Shown: piece after piece, positions 51,647 to 59,722 of the stretch
How the letters are laid out: each line of letters opens with the position of its first letter
Numbering within the stretch: the first letter of the stretch is position 1
Origin: Flavobacterium sp. NRK1
GTDB taxonomy: Bacteria; Bacteroidota; Bacteroidia; Flavobacteriales; Flavobacteriaceae
DNA length: 64,000 nt
Direction: 5' to 3'
Assembly (NCBI RefSeq): GCF_024054175.1
Contig: NZ_JAMXLA010000001.1
Location: 2,296,536-2,360,535 of the forward strand
Position numbers and translations under genes: made by a program
Notes under the pieces: model-generated
The model's database searches: none
What the model was told of the DNA's origin: nothing
The model's input: the letters and a program-made list of their open reading frames with translations, nothing else

Positions 51647-52085
51647 AATATTACTGGATAAATACTTTAACGCAGAGACTACTATTGCCGAAGAGCAGGA
51701 TTTAAAGCTTTACTTCTCTTCACACAATGTGGCGCCACATCTGGAGCAGTACAAACCTTTGTTTGGGTATTTTTCTAATGAAGGAAAACAACAGTTTGAC
51801 AAACCGCTGCCATTAAAAGCTAAAAAACGTTATGGCGCATGGATATCGGTTGCGGCAAGTGTTGTGCTCCTTGGCGGAATGCTTACACTATACAATTCGG
51901 AACAGGCTTCTCAGGATGAGCTTGGTACTTTTCAGGATCCTGAAGTAGCTTTTAAAGAAACCCAGAAAGCGCTAAATATGCTGTCTAAAAATGTAAATGT
52001 AGGTATGAGCAGTGTACATTATGTTACAGGTGAATACGAAAAATCTAAAGAAACAATTTTTAAAGAAGTAAAAGAAAAAAAATAA
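51627..52085 (+). CDS. Anti-sigma-like single-pass membrane protein
   Basis: 152 residues. The N-terminal cytosolic part (LLDKYFNAETTIAEEQDLKLYFSSHNVAPHLEQYKPLFGYF) resembles the regulatory half of Bacteroidetes anti-sigma proteins, although no zinc motif is visible. One membrane helix spans about 71-88 and a C-terminal periplasmic part of about 60 residues follows. The start overlaps the sigma factor gene, which fits co-regulation. Function as an anti-sigma factor is inferred from position. Confidence 0.65.
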   Translation: MELRTIEILLDKYFNAETTIAEEQDLKLYFSSHNVAPHLEQYKPLFGYFSNEGKQQFDKPLPLKAKKRYGAWISVAASVVLLGGMLTLYNSEQASQDELGTFQDPEVAFKETQKALNMLSKNVNVGMSSVHYVTGEYEKSKETIFKEVKEKK

Positions 52086-52089
52086 CATC

Positions 52090-52602
52090 ATGAAAAAGTT
52101 TATAACAACCTTGGTACTGGCAGCTATGCCGTTTGTTACCTTTGCGCAAAATAATGCTTTCAGCAAATTTGAAGATGTAGATGGTATACAGAGTATAACA
52201 ATCAACAAAGAAATGTTTGATATGTTTAGCAGTATAGGAGATTCTGCCAGTGATGAAAAAACAAAGAGCTATTTTGACATGGCGGGCGATATTGAAAATC
52301 TTAAGGTATATATTACTACCGAAAAGAGATACAAAAAGCAGATAAAAGACGCGGTTGCCGATTATTTAAAAGGTAATGCGATGGAGCAGTTAATAAGTAT
52401 TTCTGATAACGGTTCCAAAATAAAAATCTATGTAAAACAGGGCAGCAGCGAGTCTATTATAAAAGAAGGCCTTGTGTTTGTAGAGAATGACGAGAAAAAA
52501 GAAGAAGCCGTACTGATATCTTTTACAGGTAATGTAAACCTTAAAGATCTAAAAGATTTTAAGGGTTTTAAAGGCAGCAAGGGCGATAAAGGCGCTAAGT
52601 AA
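52090..52602 (+). CDS. DUF4252 secreted protein, copy 1
   Basis: 170 residues with signal peptide (about 1-20, ending TFAQ). The DUF4252 pattern is visible: FSKFEDVDGIQSITINKEMFDMF, IENLKVYITTEKRYKKQIKDAV and MEQLISISDNGSKIKIYVKQG. The C-terminus is Gly/Lys-rich (LKDFKGFKGSKGDKGAK) and looks collagen-like. Function unknown. Third gene of the sigma factor operon. Confidence 0.8.
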   Translation: MKKFITTLVLAAMPFVTFAQNNAFSKFEDVDGIQSITINKEMFDMFSSIGDSASDEKTKSYFDMAGDIENLKVYITTEKRYKKQIKDAVADYLKGNAMEQLISISDNGSKIKIYVKQGSSESIIKEGLVFVENDEKKEEAVLISFTGNVNLKDLKDFKGFKGSKGDKGAK

Positions 52603-52641
52603 AAAATGAAACAGAAACAAAGTAATACAACTACAACAACT

Positions 52642-53166
52642 ATGAAAAAGTTAATAATCACATTACTATTAGCAGTACTTCCATCATTAATTTTTGCACA
52701 AACCACAGCGTTTGACAAATTTGAGAAAGACGGTGTTGATGCAGTAATAGTGAGCAGGAAAATGTTTGAACTTATGGGTAATGTAAAAATGGACCCTAAA
52801 GATAAAACTGCCCAGCAATATCTTGACCTCATAAAAAAACTTGATAACCTTAAAGTGTACAGCACTACAAACGGCAAGATAGTGTCTGAAATGAAAAGTA
52901 CTGTTGACGGTTACCTGAAAAAATACCCTCTTGAAGAGCTAATGCGTATTAATGAAGGAAACAGGACAATAAAGATATATGTAAAATCAGGTGCTACCTC
53001 GTCTCAGGTAAAAGAGCTGCTTATGTTTATGGAAGGGGGAGGCCCTAAAGACAGTACGGTACTTATGTCGCTTACCGGTAACTTTGACCTTAGCGAAATA
53101 TCTTTCCTTACTGATTACATGAAATTGCCGGGCGGTGCTGCTCTAAAAAAAGCATCTAAAAAATAA
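52642..53166 (+). CDS. DUF4252 secreted protein, copy 2
   Basis: About 174 residues from the ATG at 52642 (MKKLIITLLLAVLPSLIFAQ). The DUF4252 core repeats copy 1: FDKFEKDGVDAVIVSRKMFELMG, LDNLKVYSTTNGKIVSEMKS and LEELMRINEGNRTIKIYVKSG. The C-terminus lacks the Gly/Lys tail of copy 1. The pair probably arose by tandem duplication. Function unknown. Confidence 0.8.
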   Translation: MKKLIITLLLAVLPSLIFAQTTAFDKFEKDGVDAVIVSRKMFELMGNVKMDPKDKTAQQYLDLIKKLDNLKVYSTTNGKIVSEMKSTVDGYLKKYPLEELMRINEGNRTIKIYVKSGATSSQVKELLMFMEGGGPKDSTVLMSLTGNFDLSEISFLTDYMKLPGGAALKKASKK

Positions 53167-53170
53167 AGCT

Positions 53171-53710
53171 ATGAAAAGTCATTTATATATGTTCGCTGCT
53201 CTAGTATTATTACTGACATCGTGTGACAGGAAACTAACTTTGCAAAAATACTTTGTAGAGAAGGGTGAAGCTAAAAACTTTTCGGTTGTAGATATAGCGC
53301 CAAGCTTTATGAAAACAGATAAGCTTGATCTTAATGAAGACCAAAAAAAAGCACTGGACGCCATGCATAAGCTTAATGTATTAATATTCAAGTCTGATAA
53401 AAATAATGGTAAAGCTTATGATACTGAAAAAGCAACCATAAAAGAGGTTTTAAAGTCAGATCATTATGATGAATTGATGAAAATGAACTTTGGTGATGGC
53501 GGTTTATCTGTAAATACTAAAGGCGAAGGCGAAAATATAGAAGAATTTGTTTTGTTTTTACATAATAAAGAGAGTGGTTTAGGCGTTGTAAGAGTATTGG
53601 GTGATGATATGACCCCACAGGATGTAATGACAATTGTTGGATTACTGCAACAAACAAAGACAGGCAACGGTCAGTTCCAGCAATTACTTAATATAATGAA
53701 AAAGAATTAA
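53171..53710 (+). CDS. DUF4252-related lipoprotein, copy 3
   Basis: 179 residues, a lipoprotein with lipobox Cys18 (LLLTSCDRK). The body is a diverged DUF4252: MHKLNVLIFKSDKNNGKAYD, YDELMKMNFGDGGLSVNTKGEGENIEEFVLFLHNKESG and VRVLGDDMTPQDVMTIVGLL. It is the last gene of the sigma factor operon and stands before a terminator. The lipid anchor sets it apart from copies 1 and 2. Confidence 0.72.
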   Translation: MKSHLYMFAALVLLLTSCDRKLTLQKYFVEKGEAKNFSVVDIAPSFMKTDKLDLNEDQKKALDAMHKLNVLIFKSDKNNGKAYDTEKATIKEVLKSDHYDELMKMNFGDGGLSVNTKGEGENIEEFVLFLHNKESGLGVVRVLGDDMTPQDVMTIVGLLQQTKTGNGQFQQLLNIMKKN

Positions 53711-53730
53711 ATTGAGCTAGTTAAAATTGA

Positions 53731-53763
53731 AAATCCCTGTCAGGAAACTGACGGGGATTTTTG
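53731..53763. terminator. Bidirectional terminator between the sigma operon and crtZ
   Basis: AAATCCCTGTCAG / CTGACGGGGATTT stem with a GAAA loop and T-run, between convergent operons. Confidence 0.88.
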
Positions 53764-53785
53764 GTTATTTTATCTTTATTACATC

Positions 53786-54232
53786 CTAGCTTTTCTTCCA
53801 ATATTTATAAGGGAACAACAACATTCCAAAACATTCACCATGCTCTTTATTAATATGTTTATGGTGCATTTTATGTGCACGGCGTACTGCTTTACCATAG
53901 CGGCTGTTGGCATTACGGAAAATTTTAAAACGCTGGTGTATAAAAATATCGTGTACTAAAAAATAGGTAAGTCCGTAGGCAAAAATGCCAAGGCCTATTG
54001 CCAAACCAATTGCAAGAATATCATAACGCCAAAGCAGAAAAAAGCCAATACTTACCAGTGCGTAAAAAATGAAGAATGTATCATTGCGCTCAAACCAGGA
54101 ATCATGATCTTTACGATGATGGTCTTTATGCAGACTCCATAAAAAGCCATGCATTACATATTTATGGGTAAACCACGCCATAAATTCCATAATGAAAAAG
54201 GTTAGTACAAAAACAAGTATATACAGCCACAT
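53786..54232 (-). CDS. crtZ: Beta-carotene hydroxylase
   Basis: 148 residues with three or four membrane helices and the di-iron histidine clusters of the CrtZ/fatty acid hydroxylase superfamily: HKYVMH (about 23-28), HKDHHRKDHD (about 35-44), FLVHDIFIHQR (about 91-101) and RAHKMHHKH (about 117-125). It adds 3-hydroxyls to beta-ionone rings to give zeaxanthin. It is the last gene of the leftward operon after crtB, 12 bases from its stop. No lycopene cyclase gene is in the window. Confidence 0.9.
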   Translation of the reverse strand: MWLYILVFVLTFFIMEFMAWFTHKYVMHGFLWSLHKDHHRKDHDSWFERNDTFFIFYALVSIGFFLLWRYDILAIGLAIGLGIFAYGLTYFLVHDIFIHQRFKIFRNANSRYGKAVRRAHKMHHKHINKEHGECFGMLLFPYKYWKKS

Positions 54233-54244
54233 AATGGAAATTTT

Positions 54245-55084
54245 TTAAATGATATTTAATCGGTAATTTACATAGCATTTTGCTAAGAGCCCTATTTTTT
54301 CGTAGTCAGGAACACGAATACGCGTAGCCCTTATTTGAAGCGGGGGAGTATTTTTAAGCTTTTTAAGCAGTTTTTTATAATAAACATAGGCAGTATATAC
54401 CCCAAATTTTGCTTCGGCAGGCAAACGGACTATTCCTTTATAGCCTTCTGCAAGATCAGCTTCAATTTCAGCTATGATCTGGGCTTTAGTTTTATCATCT
54501 ATTTCACTTAGGTTAAGCATAGGGAAATAGTTGCGTTCCAATTCTTCAGTATCGGCTTTGAGGTCACGTAAAAAATTAACCTTTTGAAATGCCGACCCTA
54601 ATCGCATAGCGTACGGTTTAAGCTCATTATAGCGTGCATTGTCATTGCCTGTAAATACTTTAAGGCACATAAGGCCTACAACATCGGCACTGCCATAAAT
54701 GTACTCATTATATTCTTCAAATGATGAATAGTCTTTTTTAATCAGGTCCTGCTTCATGCTTTTCATAAATGCACCTGTAAGGCTGCTGTCAATATTATAT
54801 TTTGCAGCTGTGTGCTGGAAAGCATTTAAAACAGGATTCAGACTTATACCATCATGAATTGCTTTATCAAGGTCATTTTCAAAAAGTGCAAAAAGCTCTT
54901 CTTTATTATAATCGTGAAATGAATCTACAATTTCATCTGCAAATCTCACGAAACCGTAAATATTATAAATGTCCTGCCTTATAGAAGGGGCAAGCATACG
55001 AACGGCAGAAGAAAACGAAGTGCTGTAAGCACGGGTTACATTTTTGCTGCAGTCAAATGAAATTTTGTCAAAAATAGCTTTCAT
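54245..55084 (-). CDS. crtB: Phytoene synthase
   Basis: 279 residues. The squalene/phytoene synthase fold shows the first Asp-rich motif FADEIVDSFHD (about 47-57) and the second (RDLKADTEELERNYFP, about 174-189). It condenses two geranylgeranyl diphosphates to phytoene, the entry step of carotenoid synthesis. The start overlaps crtI by four bases (ATGA), so translation is coupled. Confidence 0.93.
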   Translation of the reverse strand: MKAIFDKISFDCSKNVTRAYSTSFSSAVRMLAPSIRQDIYNIYGFVRFADEIVDSFHDYNKEELFALFENDLDKAIHDGISLNPVLNAFQHTAAKYNIDSSLTGAFMKSMKQDLIKKDYSSFEEYNEYIYGSADVVGLMCLKVFTGNDNARYNELKPYAMRLGSAFQKVNFLRDLKADTEELERNYFPMLNLSEIDDKTKAQIIAEIEADLAEGYKGIVRLPAEAKFGVYTAYVYYKKLLKKLKNTPPLQIRATRIRVPDYEKIGLLAKCYVNYRLNII

Positions 55085-56577
55085 ATTGGTTGCTTTACGG
55101 TTTTGTTAATTGCATTTGTATTATATTTTTCTATCAGTCCGGCCACAAGTTTACCTGATATAAGTGCGGGCGGTACACCCGGGCCGGGAACTGTAAGCTG
55201 GCCTGTAAAGTAAAGGTTTTTTACTTTCGGGCTTTTTAGCTTGGGTCTTAAAAAGGCAGTTTGAAGCAGCGTATTCGCCAATCCGTATGCATTGCCTTTA
55301 TAGGAGTTGTATTCTTTTACGAAATCATTCAGGCAGAAGGATTCCTTAAATATAATATTTTTTTTAACTTCCTGGTTAGTGAGTTTTTCTAAACGGGTTA
55401 TTATTTTGTCAAAATAACGTTCTCTTAATTCCGGAGTATCTTCAATGCCCGGTGCTAAGGGAATAAGAAATATACCTGCCTCTTTTCCTTCGGGAGCACT
55501 TCCTTTGTCAGTTTTGGATGGGAAGCTTGCATAAAACAAAGGTTTTTCAGGCCATTTAGGGTTATCATAGATGTCTTTCGCATGAACATCAAAATCTGTA
55601 TCGAAAAATAACGTATGATGTTCGGTATTGATTATCTTCTTGTCAAACCCTACGTAAAATAATAAGGATGATGGAGCAAAAGTTCGCCTGTTCCAGTATT
55701 GTTCTGTATAGTTACGGTACTTTTTGTCAAGTAATGTTTCGGTATGGTGGTAATCGGCGCCGCTTAAAATAACATCAGCAGTAATGGTTTCTCCGTTTAC
55801 AACTATAGATCCTGCAATTCCATTCTCTACATTTATTTTAGAAACATTGGCATTGGTTACTATTTTAACGCCAAGCTCAGTTGCCAGCTTTTCCATAGCG
55901 AGTACTACACTATACATACCGTTTTGTGGATGCCATGTGCCCAAGCCAAAATCTGCAAAATTCATGAAACTGTAAAATGAGGGTGTGTCTGATGGTTTTG
56001 CACCCAAAAACAGTACAGGAAATTCAAGTATCTGTATAAGCTTCTTATTTTTAAACCGCTTTCTTATGTCTTTAGATATATTACCAAAAAATTGTCCCAC
56101 TTTCAACATGGTTTGCGGGGTTATAAGTTCTAAAGCAGATTCACCCGGTCGGTAAACCAGGTCTTTTATTGCTATATCATAGTTGCTTTTAGCTTCATCT
56201 ATAAATTCTTTTAATAGTTTGCCGCTGCCTTTTTCTATATCCTCAAAGGTTTTTGTAATGACATCCATATTATCGGCTATAGTCACGAAATCAAGTGTGT
56301 CAAAATAAACACTATAAGCAGGAGATAATTTTTTAAGAGTATAATAATCAGAAGGTTTTTTATTGAAGTCAGAAAAAAAACGTTCAAACACATCTGGCAT
56401 CCAATACCATGTTGGGCCTATATCGAAAGTAAAGCCATCCTTTTTTAATTGCCTTGCACGGCCACCCAAAGTTGGATTTTTCTCGTATATAGTTACATCA
56501 TATCCCATTTTTGCCAGATAACAGCTGGCTGATAATGATGAAAATCCTCCTCCTAATATTTTTATTTTTGTATTCAT
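55081..56577 (-). CDS. crtI: Phytoene desaturase
   Basis: 498 residues from the ATG at 56577. N-terminal dinucleotide-binding region ILGGGFSSLSASCYLAKMGYDVTIYEKN is followed by GGRARQL. The C-terminal FAD motif reads LYFTGQLTVPGPGVPPALISGKL (about 465-487). It desaturates phytoene to lycopene in several steps, at the membrane. It is first of the crtI-crtB-crtZ operon. A 22-bp element at 56588-56609, near-identical to one upstream of the MerR-like gene, lies directly before the start. Confidence 0.93.
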   Translation of the reverse strand: MNTKIKILGGGFSSLSASCYLAKMGYDVTIYEKNPTLGGRARQLKKDGFTFDIGPTWYWMPDVFERFFSDFNKKPSDYYTLKKLSPAYSVYFDTLDFVTIADNMDVITKTFEDIEKGSGKLLKEFIDEAKSNYDIAIKDLVYRPGESALELITPQTMLKVGQFFGNISKDIRKRFKNKKLIQILEFPVLFLGAKPSDTPSFYSFMNFADFGLGTWHPQNGMYSVVLAMEKLATELGVKIVTNANVSKINVENGIAGSIVVNGETITADVILSGADYHHTETLLDKKYRNYTEQYWNRRTFAPSSLLFYVGFDKKIINTEHHTLFFDTDFDVHAKDIYDNPKWPEKPLFYASFPSKTDKGSAPEGKEAGIFLIPLAPGIEDTPELRERYFDKIITRLEKLTNQEVKKNIIFKESFCLNDFVKEYNSYKGNAYGLANTLLQTAFLRPKLKSPKVKNLYFTGQLTVPGPGVPPALISGKLVAGLIEKYNTNAINKTVKQPI

Positions 56578-56587
56578 GTTTAACAAA

Positions 56588-56609
56588 TATATTAAAATAT
56601 TAAACAAAA
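56588..56609 (-). promoter_or_regulatory. Shared element of the crtI start region
   Basis: On the minus strand it begins TTTTGTTTAATATTTTAAT and ends in TATA; compared with 57532-57554 it differs by a single one-base insertion. The sequence overlaps the end of a TATATTTG element. Candidate operator of the adjacent MerR-type regulator. Confidence 0.45.
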
Positions 56610-56613
56610 AGTT

Positions 56614-57531
56614 TTAACTATTTGTTAATTGCAGTGTGTCTGTAAACTCGTCAATACTGTTAAATATCTTTATGTTTTCATTTATTAAGGCAGGGTTTAT
56701 ATGGTGTGCATTCTTGCCAAACAGATAAAGCATGGTGTTCTCATCATTAACAATTTCAGATTTTACAGTTCTGATGTATTGATTAATGTCTTCCGCAAAA
56801 GGATATGATATACTGTAAGTAATAAAGGTGATATTATCAAAATGATCTTTTATACTTTTTAAAAAATTAACAGGCATGCTTTCACCAATGTATAATGTTT
56901 TATAGCCATGTAAAAGCAATTCATAATTAATAAGCATAAGCCCTATTTCATGTATCTCATTTTCGGGAAGGTATAATACGTAAACTCTGTCGGTTTTAGT
57001 AGGGGGTATAAGCTGTAGTTTTTCTGTATTTGCCGCTATTTTTTGCCTGATCAGTGCACTTATAAAATGCTCGTGTGCAGGCGTTATAGTTCCGGTCTGC
57101 CATAAATGGCCTATCTCTGCCAGCAGCGGCATAAAGAATTCATAAAATATAGCCTTAAATGATTTTTCGGACTGCAGTGTAGCATAAGTAGCGGAAAATA
57201 ATGGCAGGTCAAAATTCATCATTGCCATTTTAAAATTATTAAGCACGTGATTGCTCATGCTTTTATTTGAAAGAATCTCTTTTACCAATGCCGGTATTTT
57301 CTCCAAAGGCATTTTTGCTATAGCAGATATTTTATAACCAAAAGAATTAAGGGTGCTTACATTGAGTAATTTCTGTAGGTTATACGTGTCGTAATAGCGG
57401 ATATTGCTTTCAGTCCGCATGGGTTCAAGCATATTATACCGCTTTTCCCACATCCGTATAGTATGTGCTTTTATGCCTGAAAGATTTTCCAGGTCCTTTA
57501 TTGTAAAAGCATTTTTAATTTTGTTTGACAT
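56614..57531 (-). CDS. CarH/LitR-like MerR-family regulator with a B12-binding photoreceptor domain
   Basis: 305 residues from the ATG at 57531. A MerR-type HTH (1-75; SGIKAHTIRMWEKRY) is followed by a cap helix bundle with the photoreceptor signature W-x9-EH (W144, E154-H155) and a B12-binding Rossmann domain whose E-x-H-x-x-G motif (E192, H194, EIHEIG) supplies the lower axial ligand. In CarH, adenosylcobalamin keeps a tetramer on DNA and light breaks it. It lies directly upstream of crtI and is likely to repress the crt operon in the dark. B12 dependence and light response are inferred from residue conservation. Confidence 0.85.
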   Translation of the reverse strand: MSNKIKNAFTIKDLENLSGIKAHTIRMWEKRYNMLEPMRTESNIRYYDTYNLQKLLNVSTLNSFGYKISAIAKMPLEKIPALVKEILSNKSMSNHVLNNFKMAMMNFDLPLFSATYATLQSEKSFKAIFYEFFMPLLAEIGHLWQTGTITPAHEHFISALIRQKIAANTEKLQLIPPTKTDRVYVLYLPENEIHEIGLMLINYELLLHGYKTLYIGESMPVNFLKSIKDHFDNITFITYSISYPFAEDINQYIRTVKSEIVNDENTMLYLFGKNAHHINPALINENIKIFNSIDEFTDTLQLTNS

Positions 57532-57554
57532 TATATTAAAATAATTAAACAAAA
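57532..57554 (-). promoter_or_regulatory. Shared element of the carH-like gene start region
   Basis: Same sequence as 56588-56609 with one extra base, placed directly before the ATG of the regulator gene. Two copies 0.9 kb apart suggest regulator binding at both promoters. Confidence 0.45.
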
Positions 57555-57791
57555 TTAATTAAAAATTAAATAGAAATAACAAAAGGCTTAGTTTAAATTT
57601 TAAAAGCATAATTGGTATGTTAACTTTAGGTAAACAGTTTTATGAAATCAGTTCAAGAGAGTCTGCTTATGAGCACTTTTTAATGCTAAAAGTTTGATTG
57701 TTTGATATGCTTTATTGTAACATGCTCAAATACAGAAATAAATAAAACCTAACCTGCTCATAACTAATGTTTTTTTTGTCGAAATAATGTG

Positions 57792-57799
57792 TACATTTG
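57792..57799 (+). promoter_or_regulatory. -7 promoter element (TACATTTG) of typA
   Basis: TAnnTTTG match 22 bases before the typA start at 57821. Confidence 0.5.
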
Positions 57800-57820
57800 C
57801 ACCTTCAAAAAAAATATATA

Positions 57821-59620
57821 ATGGAGTCCATTAGAAACATTGCAATCATTGCCCACGTTGACCACGGTAAAACTACACTGGTTGACAAAATCATGTACCA
57901 CTGCCAGCTGTTTCGTGAAAACGAGAACACGGGAGACCTTATCCTGGACAACAATGACCTGGAGCGTGAAAGAGGTATTACTATTACTTCTAAAAACGTT
58001 TCGGTAACGTATAAAGGAACTAAAATCAACATTATTGATACTCCGGGCCACGCCGACTTTGGTGGTGAGGTAGAGCGTGTTCTTAACATGGCCGACGGTG
58101 TATTGCTGTTAGTTGATGCCTTTGAAGGGCCAATGCCGCAAACACGTTTCGTGCTTCAGAAAGCTATTGATCTTGGTCTTAAACCATGTGTTGTAATCAA
58201 TAAAGTAGATAAAGAAAACTGTACTCCGGAAGAAGTACATGAGAAAGTTTTTGACCTTATGTTTGAGCTTGGCGCTGAAGAGTGGCAGCTTGACTTCCCA
58301 TCTGTTTACGGTTCTGCTAAGCAAAACTGGATGAGTACAGACTGGAGAAACAAAACTGAAAATATTGAGCCGCTACTTGATATGGTACTTGAGCATATTC
58401 CTGCTCCTAAAGTATCTGAAGGTACTCCTCAAATGCTTATTACATCACTTGACTTTTCAAGTTTTACAGGCCGTATCGCGATTGGCCGCCTTCAAAGAGG
58501 TGTTCTTCGTGAGGGTATGAACATATCTCTTGTTAAGCGTGACGGTAAGATTATAAAATCTAAAATAAAAGAGCTTCATACTTTTGAAGGTCTTGGACGC
58601 AGAAAGGTAGAGGAAGTAATAGCAGGAGATATTTGTGCTATTGTAGGTCTTGAAGGTTTTGAAATTGGTGATACTGTTGCTGATTTTGAAAACCCTGAGG
58701 CATTAAAATCTATTGCTATTGATGAGCCTACTATGAGTATGCTATTTACTATTAACGATTCGCCTTTCTTTGGTAAAGAAGGTAAATTTGTTACATCAAG
58801 GCATATTAAAGACAGGTTGTCTAAAGAGCTTGAAAAAAACCTTGCACTTCGTGTTGCTGAAACTGACAGTGCAGATAAATTCATGGTGTTTGGCCGTGGT
58901 GTACTTCACTTATCTGTTCTTATTGAAACAATGAGAAGAGAAGGTTATGAGCTTCAGATCGGTCAGCCACAGGTTATTATAAAAGAAATTGACGGTGTTA
59001 AATGTGAGCCGATAGAAGAACTTACTATTGACCTTCCTGAAAATCTTTCAGGCCGTGCTGTAGAGTTTGTTACTATGCGTAAAGGTGAAATGCTAAGCAT
59101 GGAGCCTAAAGGTGAGCGTATGATCGTTAAATTTAATATTCCTTCAAGAGGTATTATAGGTTTAAGAAATCAGCTGCTTACAGCTACTGCTGGTGAAGCT
59201 ATTATGGCACACCGTTTCTTAGAGTATCAACCGTTTAAAGGTGAAATTCCAGGACGTTTGAGTGGATCGCTTATCTCTATGGAAAATGGTAAAGCAATTC
59301 CTTATTCTATTGATAAACTTCAGGATCGTGGTAAATTCTTTGTAGATCCTAACGAGGATATTTATGAAGGACAGGTTATTGGTGAAAACTCTCGTGGTGA
59401 CGATATGGTTGTTAACGTAACTAAAACCAAAAAACTTACTAACGTTCGTTCATCTGGTGCAGATGATAAAGCAAGAATTGTTCCTGCTATCAAATTCTCT
59501 CTAGAAGAAGCTTTAGAATATATCCAGAAAGATGAGTATGTAGAGGTAACGCCTAAAAGCTTACGTCTTCGTAAAATCTATCTGAATGAAAACGACAGAA
59601 AACGTTTTAAAATAGCGTAA
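57821..59620 (+). CDS. typA: Translational GTPase TypA/BipA
   Basis: 599 residues from the ATG at 57821. GTPase motifs: AHVDHGKT (11-18), RGITI (T of switch I), DTPGHAD (about 71-77) and NKVD (about 127-130). Domains II-III and the BipA-specific C-terminal domain follow (ending [21 protein letters not shown]). TypA binds ribosomes and helps large-subunit assembly and growth at low temperature. Monocistronic with a terminator. Confidence 0.96.
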   Translation: MESIRNIAIIAHVDHGKTTLVDKIMYHCQLFRENENTGDLILDNNDLERERGITITSKNVSVTYKGTKINIIDTPGHADFGGEVERVLNMADGVLLLVDAFEGPMPQTRFVLQKAIDLGLKPCVVINKVDKENCTPEEVHEKVFDLMFELGAEEWQLDFPSVYGSAKQNWMSTDWRNKTENIEPLLDMVLEHIPAPKVSEGTPQMLITSLDFSSFTGRIAIGRLQRGVLREGMNISLVKRDGKIIKSKIKELHTFEGLGRRKVEEVIAGDICAIVGLEGFEIGDTVADFENPEALKSIAIDEPTMSMLFTINDSPFFGKEGKFVTSRHIKDRLSKELEKNLALRVAETDSADKFMVFGRGVLHLSVLIETMRREGYELQIGQPQVIIKEIDGVKCEPIEELTIDLPENLSGRAVEFVTMRKGEMLSMEPKGERMIVKFNIPSRGIIGLRNQLLTATAGEAIMAHRFLEYQPFKGEIPGRLSGSLISMENGKAIPYSIDKLQDRGKFFVDPNEDIYEGQVIGENSRGDDMVVNVTKTKKLTNVRSSGADDKARIVPAIKFSLEEALEYIQKDEYVEVTPKSLRLRKIYLNENDRKRFKIA

Positions 59621-59663
59621 CTACGTTGATGGTTATTATAAATAATTAACTATCAGATTATAT

Positions 59664-59696
59664 AAAAAACGCTCCGCAACTGTGGAGCGTTTTTCT
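59664..59696. terminator. Bidirectional terminator between typA and the T9SS type B protein gene
   Basis: AACGCTCC / GGAGCGTT stem with an 8-base loop and T-run, between convergent genes. Confidence 0.88.
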
Positions 59697-59722
59697 TTGA
59701 TGTAGCTGTCTGATTATATTTT

